64,000 nt of DNA from Haloarchaeobius sp. FL176 (lineage in GTDB: Archaea; Halobacteriota; Halobacteria; Halobacteriales; Natrialbaceae). A program made the translations under genes and the position numbers. The stretch covers positions 62,001-126,000 of the forward strand of contig NZ_JANJYH010000005.1 of NCBI RefSeq assembly GCF_024609245.1. Direction: 5' to 3'. Shown here piece by piece: positions 6,926 to 15,423 of this stretch. Numbering within the stretch: the first letter of the stretch is position 1; every line of letters begins with the position of its first letter. The notes beneath the pieces are model-generated. The model saw only the letters and a program-made list of their open reading frames with translations. It searched no databases and was not told the DNA's origin.

Positions 6926-8992
6926 ATGAGCAAGAACATCGAACTGTCACGGCGGAAGATACTGGCCGGCATCGGCGCAGCAGGCGTTGCTAGCGTCGGT
7001 GCTGGACTCGGAACGAGTGCCTACTTCAGCGACCGCGAACTGTTCGAGGGGAACACGATCGCGGCGGGGGAGCTCGACCTGAAGGTCGACTGGGAAGAAC
7101 ACTACTCCGACTGGTCCAGCGACGAGAACGTCGACATCGAGGAGGCAGACGACGGCGAGTCCCAGGAGGACGACGGTGAGGGCGGGTTCAGCGTCACGAT
7201 GACCGAACCCCAGAACACCGAGGGATTCACCGCGTTCCCGCCGGGCACGCAGTCCGATTTCAACGGGCAGGAGCCCTTGATCTGGGTGCCGGACCCGTAC
7301 GTCGATGACTTCATGGCCAACACGGCGATCGAGGCGTTCCCGGATATGGATAACGATGGGCTCGCCGAGTTCCCAGTCGATCAGATCGAGGGTGATCCAT
7401 GTGACTTCCTAGCTGACGTCGGCGGCGAGAGCGGCGGCGACCTGGGGTCGTACACGACGCCGGGAACTGACGACCTGGGGCGGACGGACAACGATGACAC
7501 TGTCATCCAGACCGGTGAGGGTGAAGGCCCCGCGCCGCTCATCAATCTGCACGACGTCAAGCCCGGGGACTTCGGCGAGGTGACGTTCAGCACGCACCTC
7601 TGTAACAACCCCGGCTACCTCTGGATGACCATGCCCGACGGCCTGACGACCAGCGAGAACGGGCTCACGGAGCCAGAGATGGAGGACGGCGACGAGGACC
7701 AGACGGTCAACGAGTCTGGAGATATCGTCCCGAAGCAGGGAGTCGAAGAGCCGACGGTCGAACTCGCTGACAAGCTGCAGACGGCCATCTGGTACGACAA
7801 CAACTGTGACAACCTGTTTACCTGCGACGAGAAGGTCGACGTGATGGCGGTCGCCGACACGTCAGCCAGTATTGAGGGTACGCTGAAAGACGACGACGGC
7901 GACGGGGAGATAGACATCGGCAACCAGGAGATAGACCTCATCGCGGAGGGAGCGAACACCTTCGTGAGCGAACTTGAGGCACGGGCAAGCGACCCCGACG
8001 ACGTGCGGGCAGGGTTGCTGACGTTCAACGGACCCACCGAGTCCGGCACCGACATCAGCAACATTGACAGAGGGTTCGAGCGCCCGGCGCTGCGCGCTGG
8101 TCTGGGGCCGCTCGACCAGTTCGACCGCGACGGTGATGGGTCGCCCGAGATCGAACAGTTCCTCCCCGCTCAGGGAGTCGGCGACACGCCGATGCCACAC
8201 GCGCTCGACCTCGCTCAGAAAGTCCTTAACAACGACCCTGACGGCCGGAACGACGCTCGGAAGGTCATCCTGCTGGTCACCGATGGGCTTCCGGACTACG
8301 TCGGGACGAACTCCGGTACTACGCCATACACCGTTACCGACGCCGAGGGGAGCCCCCTCTCGGGGAGCGGTGCCACGTACACGTCCGAGAGCTATTCCGG
8401 GAGCAGCGATGGGAATAGTTCGCCGGGCGAGCAGGAAGCGACCGCCATCGAAGCCGAAGAAATCCAGCAGGACGGTATCGAGGTGGTCGTCGCGGGTGTT
8501 GGTCTCGACGTCGGTAACGACCAGTTCCTGGAGGACGAGGTCGCAGGCCAAGACGGCGACAGGACGATTGCCGAGCCGAACTACTTCTTCGACGTGGACT
8601 TCCCGAGCCAGATCGAACCCGGCGACAGCGAACAACCGATTGGCGAGGCCGCAGAGGACCTCGCACAGTTCCTCGTCAGCGGCGACGGCGAGTGTGAAAA
8701 GACGATCTTCCAGGGGACGCTCAGAGAGGCTGCCCAGGAACTCACCGCGAACGGGGGGCTCGGCATCCCACTGACGTCCAATCAGGCGACCGACTTCGAC
8801 GAGCTCGAGGATAGTCCGGACGACCCCGGACGCGAGTGCTTCTCACCGGGGCATACCTCGTGCTTCGGGTTCTCGTGGTGGCTGCCGGTCAACCACGGTA
8901 ACGAGGTCCAGTCGGACTCCGTCTCGTTCGACATCGGCTTCTACACGGAGCAGTGCCGCCACAACGAGGGAGAAGGTATCGAACTCGTGTAG
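6926..8992 (+). CDS. SipW-dependent surface protein 3 with a vWA domain
   Basis: This is the largest paralogue, 688 residues. It has the SRRKILAG/GTSAYFSD signal, an acidic extension after the scaffold start, the HDVKPGDFGEVTFSTHLCNN core, and a von Willebrand factor A domain at about residues 305-555. The metal site is DTSAS, a threonine lies in GVGDTPMPHALD, and LVTDGLPD gives the acidic strand. FQGTLREAAQEL and the FSWWLPVNHGNE...YTEQCRHN tail close the protein. I chose the second ATG (6926) because MSKNIELSRRKIL aligns with the paralogues and because it leaves the G tract at the usual distance. The likely role is metal-dependent adhesion at the cell surface. Confidence 0.82.
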   Translation: MSKNIELSRRKILAGIGAAGVASVGAGLGTSAYFSDRELFEGNTIAAGELDLKVDWEEHYSDWSSDENVDIEEADDGESQEDDGEGGFSVTMTEPQNTEGFTAFPPGTQSDFNGQEPLIWVPDPYVDDFMANTAIEAFPDMDNDGLAEFPVDQIEGDPCDFLADVGGESGGDLGSYTTPGTDDLGRTDNDDTVIQTGEGEGPAPLINLHDVKPGDFGEVTFSTHLCNNPGYLWMTMPDGLTTSENGLTEPEMEDGDEDQTVNESGDIVPKQGVEEPTVELADKLQTAIWYDNNCDNLFTCDEKVDVMAVADTSASIEGTLKDDDGDGEIDIGNQEIDLIAEGANTFVSELEARASDPDDVRAGLLTFNGPTESGTDISNIDRGFERPALRAGLGPLDQFDRDGDGSPEIEQFLPAQGVGDTPMPHALDLAQKVLNNDPDGRNDARKVILLVTDGLPDYVGTNSGTTPYTVTDAEGSPLSGSGATYTSESYSGSSDGNSSPGEQEATAIEAEEIQQDGIEVVVAGVGLDVGNDQFLEDEVAGQDGDRTIAEPNYFFDVDFPSQIEPGDSEQPIGEAAEDLAQFLVSGDGECEKTIFQGTLREAAQELTANGGLGIPLTSNQATDFDELEDSPDDPGRECFSPGHTSCFGFSWWLPVNHGNEVQSDSVSFDIGFYTEQCRHNEGEGIELV

Positions 8993-9056
8993 CGACGGTT
9001 GGGAACCGACGCTACCGAACCAAGACACCCATCCCAAACCACCCCCCTTTTGACCG

Positions 9057-9698
9057 CTAGTCCGACGCCGCGAGTGGCGTGCTCCGGTGCTCGCGCAGAA
9101 TCCGCTCGAAGTACGGCGTCATCACCTGTTCTGCCTGCTTCCACTTCCGCGTGTCGTGGAGTTCGACGCCGAGCAGGTACCGGGCGGGCTCCGGGCCGTA
9201 CCCCGACTGCCCGTATCTGGGTTTGTCGGGATAGTCAGGCTTCTGGAGTGCGGCGCGGTACTCGTGCAGTTGAGCCTGCTTCATCGGCGTCCAGTAGTCA
9301 CCGCCGACCTTGTGCCGGCGCCACGCGGTGGTGCTCTTTTCGGCGTACTGGGGGTCCATGTCGACGAGCGACGCACGCCTGGCGAACGCCTCGCGGACGT
9401 CGCTCCAGTCGGCGGCCGCCAGCGCGTCGGCGTCGATGGTGCCATCGACCATGCAGGACCGCTCGACCGCGTCTTTGGCCCACAGCGCGTCCACGTAGGC
9501 GACGGCTGCGTCGTGAGCCGTCGTCTCGGAGACGTGTTGGAACTGGAGGCGGTCGACCGCCGCGAACGACTCGACCGCCGCCTCGCGTTCGCGGTCGTCG
9601 TGGTGCTTGAAGCCGAGACAGAGCTGTCTCGCCGCGCGCCTCGCACCGGTCTGTACGTCTTCCGCCTGGTCGTCAGCTTGCTGATGGGGGGTAGCCAT
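9057..9698 (-). CDS. Uncharacterised 213-residue haloarchaeal protein
   Basis: This soluble protein lacks signal peptide and membrane segments, and I recognise no family. It is helical, with aromatic-rich segments near the middle (KVGGDYWTPMKQAQLHEY) and near the C-terminus. It faces the surface-protein array, its stop lying 64 bp from theirs, so it is not part of that operon. It may be a cytosolic bystander. Confidence 0.65.
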   Translation of the reverse strand: MATPHQQADDQAEDVQTGARRAARQLCLGFKHHDDREREAAVESFAAVDRLQFQHVSETTAHDAAVAYVDALWAKDAVERSCMVDGTIDADALAAADWSDVREAFARRASLVDMDPQYAEKSTTAWRRHKVGGDYWTPMKQAQLHEYRAALQKPDYPDKPRYGQSGYGPEPARYLLGVELHDTRKWKQAEQVMTPYFERILREHRSTPLAASD

Positions 9699-10144
9699 TC
9701 GTCGGCCGACGTTTGGCCGTCACATTCAAATACTTAATTTCAGCTTGCCAATCGCTTGGTCGTGAGATAATCGCCCGTTAGATGGCCAACTCGTCGGTTT
9801 CTGGCGTTTTCGTCCTACAGCACCTCGTCGATTGCCAACAAGTAACGCGCCACTACCAGAGTCGGCGAACCGTCCCGGCCCGTCGTTCACGCGCCCACGT
9901 CAGACGGCGGGCGACGGCCCCGTACGAGGAGACGGCCGCGGACCCGACCTGCTCCGTCACTGCCAGAACTGCAACGTGATGGAGTACGTGGCGATGGCGC
10001 GGACCCACACGGGGCACTCCGCACTCCATAAACCGCCGATTAGCACGCTGCAGGCGCTTGGTACCATCCCAGTATGCAGTTGTTGCTCTCCGGTACGGCG
10101 CTCATTCATATCCCCCTACCTCTGGTACGGGTTTACACGAACGC
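9699..10144. other. Gene-poor intergenic region upstream of the signal-peptidase operon
   Basis: About 450 bp with no convincing gene. The open frames here lack coding character and none matches a family. An AT-rich stretch at about 9723-9740 lies upstream of the leftward gene ending at 9057 and may be its promoter. Confidence 0.5.
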
Positions 10145-10177
10145 GCCCGTCCGGTGGGGGCCGAACGGGCAGGGGGG
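10145..10177 (+). promoter_or_regulatory. Hairpin plus G6 tract in the leader of the signal-peptidase operon
   Basis: GCCCGT (10145-10150) pairs with ACGGGC (10165-10170), and an inner CGG/CCG helix extends the stem. One base later comes GGGGGG (10172-10177), six bases before a GTG at 10184. The order hairpin, G6, start matches the leaders at 3443, 5183 and 6904. Confidence 0.45.
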
Positions 10178-10183
10178 AGACCT

Positions 10184-10258
10184 GTGAACCCAGGAATATC
10201 TGACGGAGACCGTCGAATGAGGCGAACAAGACACTCCGCGAGAGGTGAGGCACCGTGA
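10184..10258 (+). CDS. 24-codon upstream ORF coupled to the surface protein gene
   Basis: A GTG six bases after the G6 tract opens a 24-codon frame rich in arginine (RRMRRTRHSARGEAP at the end). Its TGA at 10256-10258 overlaps the GTG start at 10255 as GTGA. The frame could be a leader peptide that delivers ribosomes to the next gene. Its short length makes this a tentative call; the ATG at 10217 is an alternative start. Confidence 0.35.
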   Translation: MNPGISDGDRRMRRTRHSARGEAP

Positions 10259-11418
10259 GCCGCGACCAGGCCTCGGTGAGCCGCCGGAAGCTCCTCGGGA
10301 GCGTCGGGTCGGTCGGCGCACTGAGCGGTGTCGCCGGCGCCGGAACGTGGGCACTCTTCGAGGATAGCGAGAGGTTCGGCGTCTCGATGAGCGCCGGCAA
10401 GGTCGGGGTGAGCATCGACTGCCGCAACTGCGAGGTGATTGACGGGACAGTTGGCTTCGAGTTCGGCGGGCTGACTCTGGGGGAAGAACGCACCGAGCGG
10501 TTCACCGTCACCGCCGACGCGAACCCGATTTGGGTCTGGCTCCGGACGAACTGCCCTGAACCAGTTGACCCACTCGGTGACGTCGTCGAGATACAGCTCT
10601 TCCGGGACCCCAACTGCGACGGCCCGAGCGACGTGACGCAGGTATACCCACCCGACGACGACGAAGACTCGTGGACCACCCTGAACGAGTTCCGGACCGC
10701 ACTCCGGGGTGGGCTCCGGCTGGACGACCTCGACGGCGAGCCCTGCATCGACTCCGAGCTCTGTCTCGACCTGAAGTACCGACTGTCCAAGGACGCGACG
10801 TGGGCCGTCGACCTCTCGACCGAGCTGACGTTCGAGGTCGTCGCGGAGCAGTGCCGTCACGTCCCGGAAAGTGACATGGCTATGTCGCCGTTTCCACCCG
10901 AGGACTGTCCCGAGCCGGAGTGCACGGAATGCGTCGAATTGGGGAAGCTGGAGGTCGGCGACGACGACCTGCTCGAGCCGGATATCTACGATTTCACCGA
11001 GCTCTGTTCACAGTTCCGCAACGACGAAACGGCCTACGCGCTGGAGGTACTCGATGCGATGAACAAGGACGACAACGGAGGCGAGGAAACGGTCTGTGTG
11101 TGGTTCCGGCTGCTCGCCGGCGACAGTTCGGACGCTCTCGACGCTCTCGACGAGGCGAACGCACCCGCGATGTGCTCGGTCGCAGTGAAGGGCAGCCAGC
11201 AGACCGAGTCGTACCCCATCGACCCGCCGTTGACGCGCACCCGAGGGATGGTCTGCACGGTGACACAAGACGGGGACACCGGCGCGCTTCCGGCGATCAG
11301 CAACATCGTCGTCTCCGTCTGTGCGGAGAGCGACGAGGGCTGCGGTCCACCCGACGGAACTGGTGGGCCGCCTCGTCAGATCGAAACGTGGGACCAAGGC
11401 TTCGAGGTGAGCGACTGA
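10255..11418 (+). CDS. SipW-dependent-type secreted protein, cysteine-rich
   Basis: This 387-residue protein starts SVSRRKLLGS and continues to a GAGTWALFEDSERF junction, the camelysin/TasA-type signal. After the signal, segments such as SIDCRNCEVIDG, EDCPEPECTECVELG and QCRHVPES carry many cysteines, unusual for a haloarchaeal surface protein and suggesting disulphide-bonded modules. The EQCRHV segment echoes the EQCRHN tail of the three scaffold proteins. The GTG start overlaps the upstream short frame, and the stop overlaps the signal peptidase start (TGATG), so enzyme and substrate are made together. It could be the main or minor subunit of an extracellular fibre; this is inferred from the family. 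Confidence 0.78.
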   Translation: MSRDQASVSRRKLLGSVGSVGALSGVAGAGTWALFEDSERFGVSMSAGKVGVSIDCRNCEVIDGTVGFEFGGLTLGEERTERFTVTADANPIWVWLRTNCPEPVDPLGDVVEIQLFRDPNCDGPSDVTQVYPPDDDEDSWTTLNEFRTALRGGLRLDDLDGEPCIDSELCLDLKYRLSKDATWAVDLSTELTFEVVAEQCRHVPESDMAMSPFPPEDCPEPECTECVELGKLEVGDDDLLEPDIYDFTELCSQFRNDETAYALEVLDAMNKDDNGGEETVCVWFRLLAGDSSDALDALDEANAPAMCSVAVKGSQQTESYPIDPPLTRTRGMVCTVTQDGDTGALPAISNIVVSVCAESDEGCGPPDGTGGPPRQIETWDQGFEVSD

Positions 11419-12602
11419 TGGTGGACAAGCGACGCGTCGCACACGGCATCGGCCTGCTCGTACTGCTCCTGGTCGTCGTTCCGTTCGTCGTCTACGCCTT
11501 CCCCGGCGCCGTCGGCGCGGACCACAGCTTCGTCGTGCTCTCGGGCAGCATGGAGCCCGAGATCGCTCCCGGCGACGTGGTCATCGTCGACGAGGGCTCG
11601 ACCGAGGCCATCGAAGAGGGGGACATCATCACGTTCGTCAGGGGCGAGGGCGAGAAGCCGGTGACCCACCGCGTCGTCGGGCTCGAGGAGCGCGGGGACA
11701 CCACGGTGTTCAGGACCAAGGGCGACGCGAACGAGGACGTCGACGCCCAGCCGATCCCGGCGGGGAACGTCATCGGCGAGGTGACGGTCACCATCCCGTA
11801 CATCGGCCACGTCATCCAGTTCGCTCAGCGGCCGGTCGGCTTCGTCGTGCTCGTGCTCCTCCCGCTCGGACTCCTCGGGCTCTCGGAGATCTGGACCATC
11901 GTCCAGAAGCAACGCGGCGACGGTGCCGCCGACGACGTGGGTGACGAGACCGTCGCGACGGGCGCGGACGCAACCAGCGCGGCGACGGCGGCCGACGCCA
12001 GCAGCGCGGCGACGGCGGCCGACGCTAGCACGGACGACGACGAGATCACGCTCACGGCGACGGACCTCACGCTCGCGTCCGGAATCCTCCTCGTGGTGGC
12101 ACCGTACACCGTGTGGGTCGCCATCCAGCTCCGGAACCCCGTGACGTTCACCGCCGCCTTCGCCGCCATCTTCTCGTTCGTCGGCGTCGCCGCGCTCTGG
12201 CTCACTGCCCGGGGTGGCGACACTGGCGAGCCGACGGGCGCGCCGGACGACGACGGCGACGGCTGGGAGGGTGGCGACCTACTTGCGGACGGCGACGACG
12301 CGTTCGACGACGACTGGGCAGCCGGGGAGTCGGACGAGACATTCACGTTCGACGACACGGGCGGCGACGGGTTCGCCGACGAGTTCGACGGGGCGTTCGG
12401 TGACGGGGCCGACGCGACCGCCGACGTGGTCGACCCGACCACCGACGGGAGCGGGCCGACCGCCAGCGTGACCGCGGACGACGCCGGCGAGGGAGACACG
12501 GCCGGGGGCGACGGATTCTTCGACGACCCGACGGCCGAGAGCGAGTCGACTGGTGCCGACGTGTTCGACGACACGGCCGACAGTACGGAGGAGGTGGACT
12601 GA
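11418..12602 (+). CDS. SipW/Sec11-type signal peptidase I (family S26)
   Basis: This 394-residue membrane enzyme removes signal peptides outside the membrane. A first helix (about 8-28) is followed by the catalytic box SGSMEP with Ser44, then VTHRVVG with His84 in place of the bacterial Lys, and the KGDANEDVD conserved loop, which is the Ser/His arrangement of Sec11/SipW enzymes. A second helix lies at about 135-158 and two more at about 213-260. The last 120 residues are an Asp/Gly/Thr-rich acidic tail that typical S26B enzymes lack. In Bacillus, SipW processes TasA and TapA; here the enzyme lies between two SipW-type substrates in the same coupled operon, so it very likely matures them and perhaps the array at 3479-8992. 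Confidence 0.88.
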   Translation: MVDKRRVAHGIGLLVLLLVVVPFVVYAFPGAVGADHSFVVLSGSMEPEIAPGDVVIVDEGSTEAIEEGDIITFVRGEGEKPVTHRVVGLEERGDTTVFRTKGDANEDVDAQPIPAGNVIGEVTVTIPYIGHVIQFAQRPVGFVVLVLLPLGLLGLSEIWTIVQKQRGDGAADDVGDETVATGADATSAATAADASSAATAADASTDDDEITLTATDLTLASGILLVVAPYTVWVAIQLRNPVTFTAAFAAIFSFVGVAALWLTARGGDTGEPTGAPDDDGDGWEGGDLLADGDDAFDDDWAAGESDETFTFDDTGGDGFADEFDGAFGDGADATADVVDPTTDGSGPTASVTADDAGEGDTAGGDGFFDDPTAESESTGADVFDDTADSTEEVD

Positions 12603-12977
12603 ATGGACCGAAACGTTCTCTTCGCACTCGCCTGCAGCGCGCTGCTGATCTCGGCCGCGTACCTCGCCGGCTTCGGAACCGTCGCGACCTTCACCGACTC
12701 GGCGACCGTCAGCGGGAACGTCGCGAGTGCCGAGAACTTCGACGGCTCGGTGACAGTCGTCGACGCCGTGACGAACGAGCAGTCGACCGGCGGCGGGAGC
12801 GGCTGTACGGCCGAACAGGACGCGGCTGGGAACACGGACGACGGCGGTGCCGCTAACGCACAGGCTGGAGGCGGCGGTCTCGGAGACTGTGGCGGTACCG
12901 GCGGCAACGGCGGCACCGACGGCGGTCGCTACGTCGCACCCGTGGCCCGACCACTCACGGTGGGAGAACGGGAATGA
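12603..12977 (+). CDS. Small SipW-dependent-type exported protein
   Basis: This 124-residue protein has a hydrophobic N-terminal segment (residues 4-22), then GTVATFTDSATVSGN, matching the post-signal consensus of camelysin/TasA-like proteins. The rest is a Gly/Asn/Thr-rich low-complexity tail with four cysteines. It begins directly after the peptidase stop and overlaps the next small frame (ATGA). It may be a minor subunit or cap of the exported structure. Confidence 0.7.
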   Translation: MDRNVLFALACSALLISAAYLAGFGTVATFTDSATVSGNVASAENFDGSVTVVDAVTNEQSTGGGSGCTAEQDAAGNTDDGGAANAQAGGGGLGDCGGTGGNGGTDGGRYVAPVARPLTVGERE

Positions 12978-13153
12978 ACCCGCCGTCTGGACGGTCTGAT
13001 CCCCCGCCAAACGACGAAGGCGAGACTCAGGGGCCGAGAATCCCCATCGTACTGCTCGGGCTGTTGCTCCAGATCGACAAGCGGGCCGTAGTGATACTGC
13101 TGTGGCTGTTGCTCATCGCCGCGGTGCTGTACGGGCTCCTCGTCGGCGCGTGA
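12974..13153 (+). CDS. 59-residue single-span membrane peptide closing the operon
   Basis: An ATG overlapping the previous stop (ATGA) opens a 59-codon frame ending TGA at 13151-13153. The first 20 residues are proline-rich and polar; a hydrophobic region begins IPIVLLGLLLQ, is broken by IDKR, and ends with the helix VILLWLLLIAAVLYGLLVG. The four-base overlap, the clean hydrophobic pattern and the codon bias support it as the last gene of the export operon. It could anchor or assist the peptidase. No family is recognised. Confidence 0.6.
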   Translation: MNPPSGRSDPPPNDEGETQGPRIPIVLLGLLLQIDKRAVVILLWLLLIAAVLYGLLVGA

Positions 13154-13154
13154 C

Positions 13155-15284
13155 TCAGTCGTCTCGCCCGTCGCCGTTGTGGTTCACGTGTGCCGACACG
13201 ACCTTCGAGAGCGACTTCCGGAGGTGACTGTGGAACGTCGAGGAGGCGATCTCCATGGCGTCCGCGATCTCCTCGGCCGTGCTCTCTCGGGGCCACTCGA
13301 AGTAGCCGGCGTTGTGCGCGGCGACGACGGCCTCGCGCTGCCGGTCGGTCAACCCCTCGACGGTGGCGATCCGTCCATCGTCCTCCGTGGCCGGTGGGCG
13401 CTCGCGCTTCGACCGCAGGCTCACCGGCCCGACGGCATCCTCGAGTACCTCCGTCAGCTGCCGAACGGCGTTTCCGGTCGCGGTCTCGGCGACGAACGTG
13501 AGCTGCCCGTCGCGCGCTGTGGCCTCGCCGAGGCGCGCGCCCCGGGCGGTCACGACACCGAGTGCGGACGGACCACGGAGGCGTACCTCGACGGTGTCGC
13601 GGTTGGGAACCTGTCGAACCCGCTCGACCTCGTCGGCGTCGGCGAACGTGTCGATGACCGCCTCGACGTCGCCGCAGTCCTCGACGTCGACGTAACACAG
13701 CAGTCCGGAGTCCTCGACCGGCACGGTTCCCTCGACGATGAGCGTACAGTCGTGGGCGGCGCTGACCCGGGCGAGGGGCGACCCCTCGGCCGACACCTGG
13801 TAGGTGAGTGCGACGAGGCTGTCCGATAGCAGCGTCTCGCGCGTCTCGATGGCGTGCAGCGCCATCCCGACGCTGGCACACAGCTCCTCGAGGATGGTCA
13901 CCTCGTGGTCGTCGAACGCCCCCTCGCGGTCGCTCTCGACGACGAGCGCGCCGTAACCGATGGACGCGAAGTCGATGGGAACCGTCGCACGCATCCGGCC
14001 CCCATCCGTCACCTCGACGGTCGTCTCCGGCACGCTCTCCTCGCGGATGGTCGGGGTGACGTACCACGGCGTGGTCGCGAGCCGGTTCGTGACCCCGTCG
14101 AGGAGTTCGGGTCGGGACTGCGCGCGGACGATGCTCGTGAGCACGCTCCGGATGGACTGGTTGATGGCGTCGAGCTCGCGGAGCTCGGTGCGCTGGCGTT
14201 CGAGCTCGTCCTGTCTGCGCTCCAGTTCGGCGAGCCGCCGTTCGCGCTCGGTCACGTCGTGGAGCAGGTACGCGGTGCCGACGGAGCGGCCGCGACCGTC
14301 CTCGACGGGCGAGGCCGAGACCTCGAACTGGCGGTCGTCGAGGGTGATGAGTGCGGGCTCGTCACCCGGTTCGGGGCGTTCCGGCAGCAGCGCCTCGATA
14401 GCGACCCCGATGAGGCCGCTCCCGTGTTCCGCGTCCGCCCCGGTCGCGGGCACCGAGAGCACGTCGCGGGCGATCTGGTTGTCGGTGACGACGGTTCCCT
14501 CCCGGTCGGTGACGAGGACGGGGTCGTTGAGCGTCCCCAGTGCGGAGGTGCGACCGAGCTGGAGGATGGAGGGTGGCCGTTCGAACAGGTCGTGTTCGAA
14601 GACGGCGATGGCGAACGCGAGCCCGGTGATGCTGAACGCGTAGGGCGTCATGTCCAGCCCCTCGTAGATGGCGTAGCCGAGCACCGAGAGCAGGTTCGCG
14701 ACGGTGGGCGTCCCGATACCGACGATGAGCGCCGCACTCGCCGCGGAGAACGACTGCTCGGAGCGCCGGATGGTGTACAGCAACAGGGAGACGCTGCCGC
14801 CGAGGAGCAGGTAGGTGTAGAGCAGGTTGATGCGGTACCACGGCCCCTCCTGCTGCGTGGCGACGTTCACGCCGTCGACGACGCGGAAGCTCCAGTCCCG
14901 CCAGATGAGGGGGTGGTACTGGCTCGTCCAGACGAGCACCAGCGTCACCGCCGGGACGATGCAAACCCCCGCGACGACGGCGGGGCGCTGGAGCTCCTCG
15001 AAGCCGGTGTACTCGGCGAAAAACAGCAGGACGAACACGGGTGCGAGGACGATGCCGAACCACTGGAGCTGCTCGAAGAACAGTCGAAGACCGTACTGGT
15101 CGGCGGGTGTCAACAGCCCCGCGGCGTAGCCGGCGCTCCAGACGCTCGCCACGGCCATCATCCCGGTGAACGGCGTCGCACCGGGGCGGCCACGGTTTCG
15201 CCAGCCAACGACCGCGAGCCACGTCGTCAGGAGCGTGGAGAACCCGAGCAGCGAGACGTGGAAGGCCGCAGCCACACCCACCAT
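13155..15284 (-). CDS. Membrane sensor with PAS, GAF and Bat-type HTH domains
   Basis: This 709-residue protein begins with seven hydrophobic helices (about 1-220), matching the 7TM module found at the N-terminus of haloarchaeal sensor kinases. A PAS domain ends at about residue 350 with DVTERERR, a coiled coil and a GAF domain (about 380-510) follow, then a bacterio-opsin-activator (BAT) domain, and finally an HTH_10 domain (LTDRQREAVVAAHNAGYF, then ASSTFHSHLRKS). No histidine-kinase core is present, so it is a one-component sensor-regulator. The ATG at 15284 was preferred to 15380 because TATAC lies about 20 bp upstream and the membrane module starts there. It lies convergent with the signal-peptidase operon, which could be its target, but nothing here shows that. 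Confidence 0.82.
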   Translation of the reverse strand: MVGVAAAFHVSLLGFSTLLTTWLAVVGWRNRGRPGATPFTGMMAVASVWSAGYAAGLLTPADQYGLRLFFEQLQWFGIVLAPVFVLLFFAEYTGFEELQRPAVVAGVCIVPAVTLVLVWTSQYHPLIWRDWSFRVVDGVNVATQQEGPWYRINLLYTYLLLGGSVSLLLYTIRRSEQSFSAASAALIVGIGTPTVANLLSVLGYAIYEGLDMTPYAFSITGLAFAIAVFEHDLFERPPSILQLGRTSALGTLNDPVLVTDREGTVVTDNQIARDVLSVPATGADAEHGSGLIGVAIEALLPERPEPGDEPALITLDDRQFEVSASPVEDGRGRSVGTAYLLHDVTERERRLAELERRQDELERQRTELRELDAINQSIRSVLTSIVRAQSRPELLDGVTNRLATTPWYVTPTIREESVPETTVEVTDGGRMRATVPIDFASIGYGALVVESDREGAFDDHEVTILEELCASVGMALHAIETRETLLSDSLVALTYQVSAEGSPLARVSAAHDCTLIVEGTVPVEDSGLLCYVDVEDCGDVEAVIDTFADADEVERVRQVPNRDTVEVRLRGPSALGVVTARGARLGEATARDGQLTFVAETATGNAVRQLTEVLEDAVGPVSLRSKRERPPATEDDGRIATVEGLTDRQREAVVAAHNAGYFEWPRESTAEEIADAMEIASSTFHSHLRKSLSKVVSAHVNHNGDGRDD

Positions 15285-15423
15285 CTGTCGTCTAAACCGT
15301 ATACCACCCCCGAGTGATAGCGTTTGTGATACGTGCAGCCTCGAAAATAATGCCGGCTGTGAAAGGAGATACGTTAACATATCAACCGCCGCCTATACCG
15401 TGGTTCCTCGTGCAGTCTCTCCC

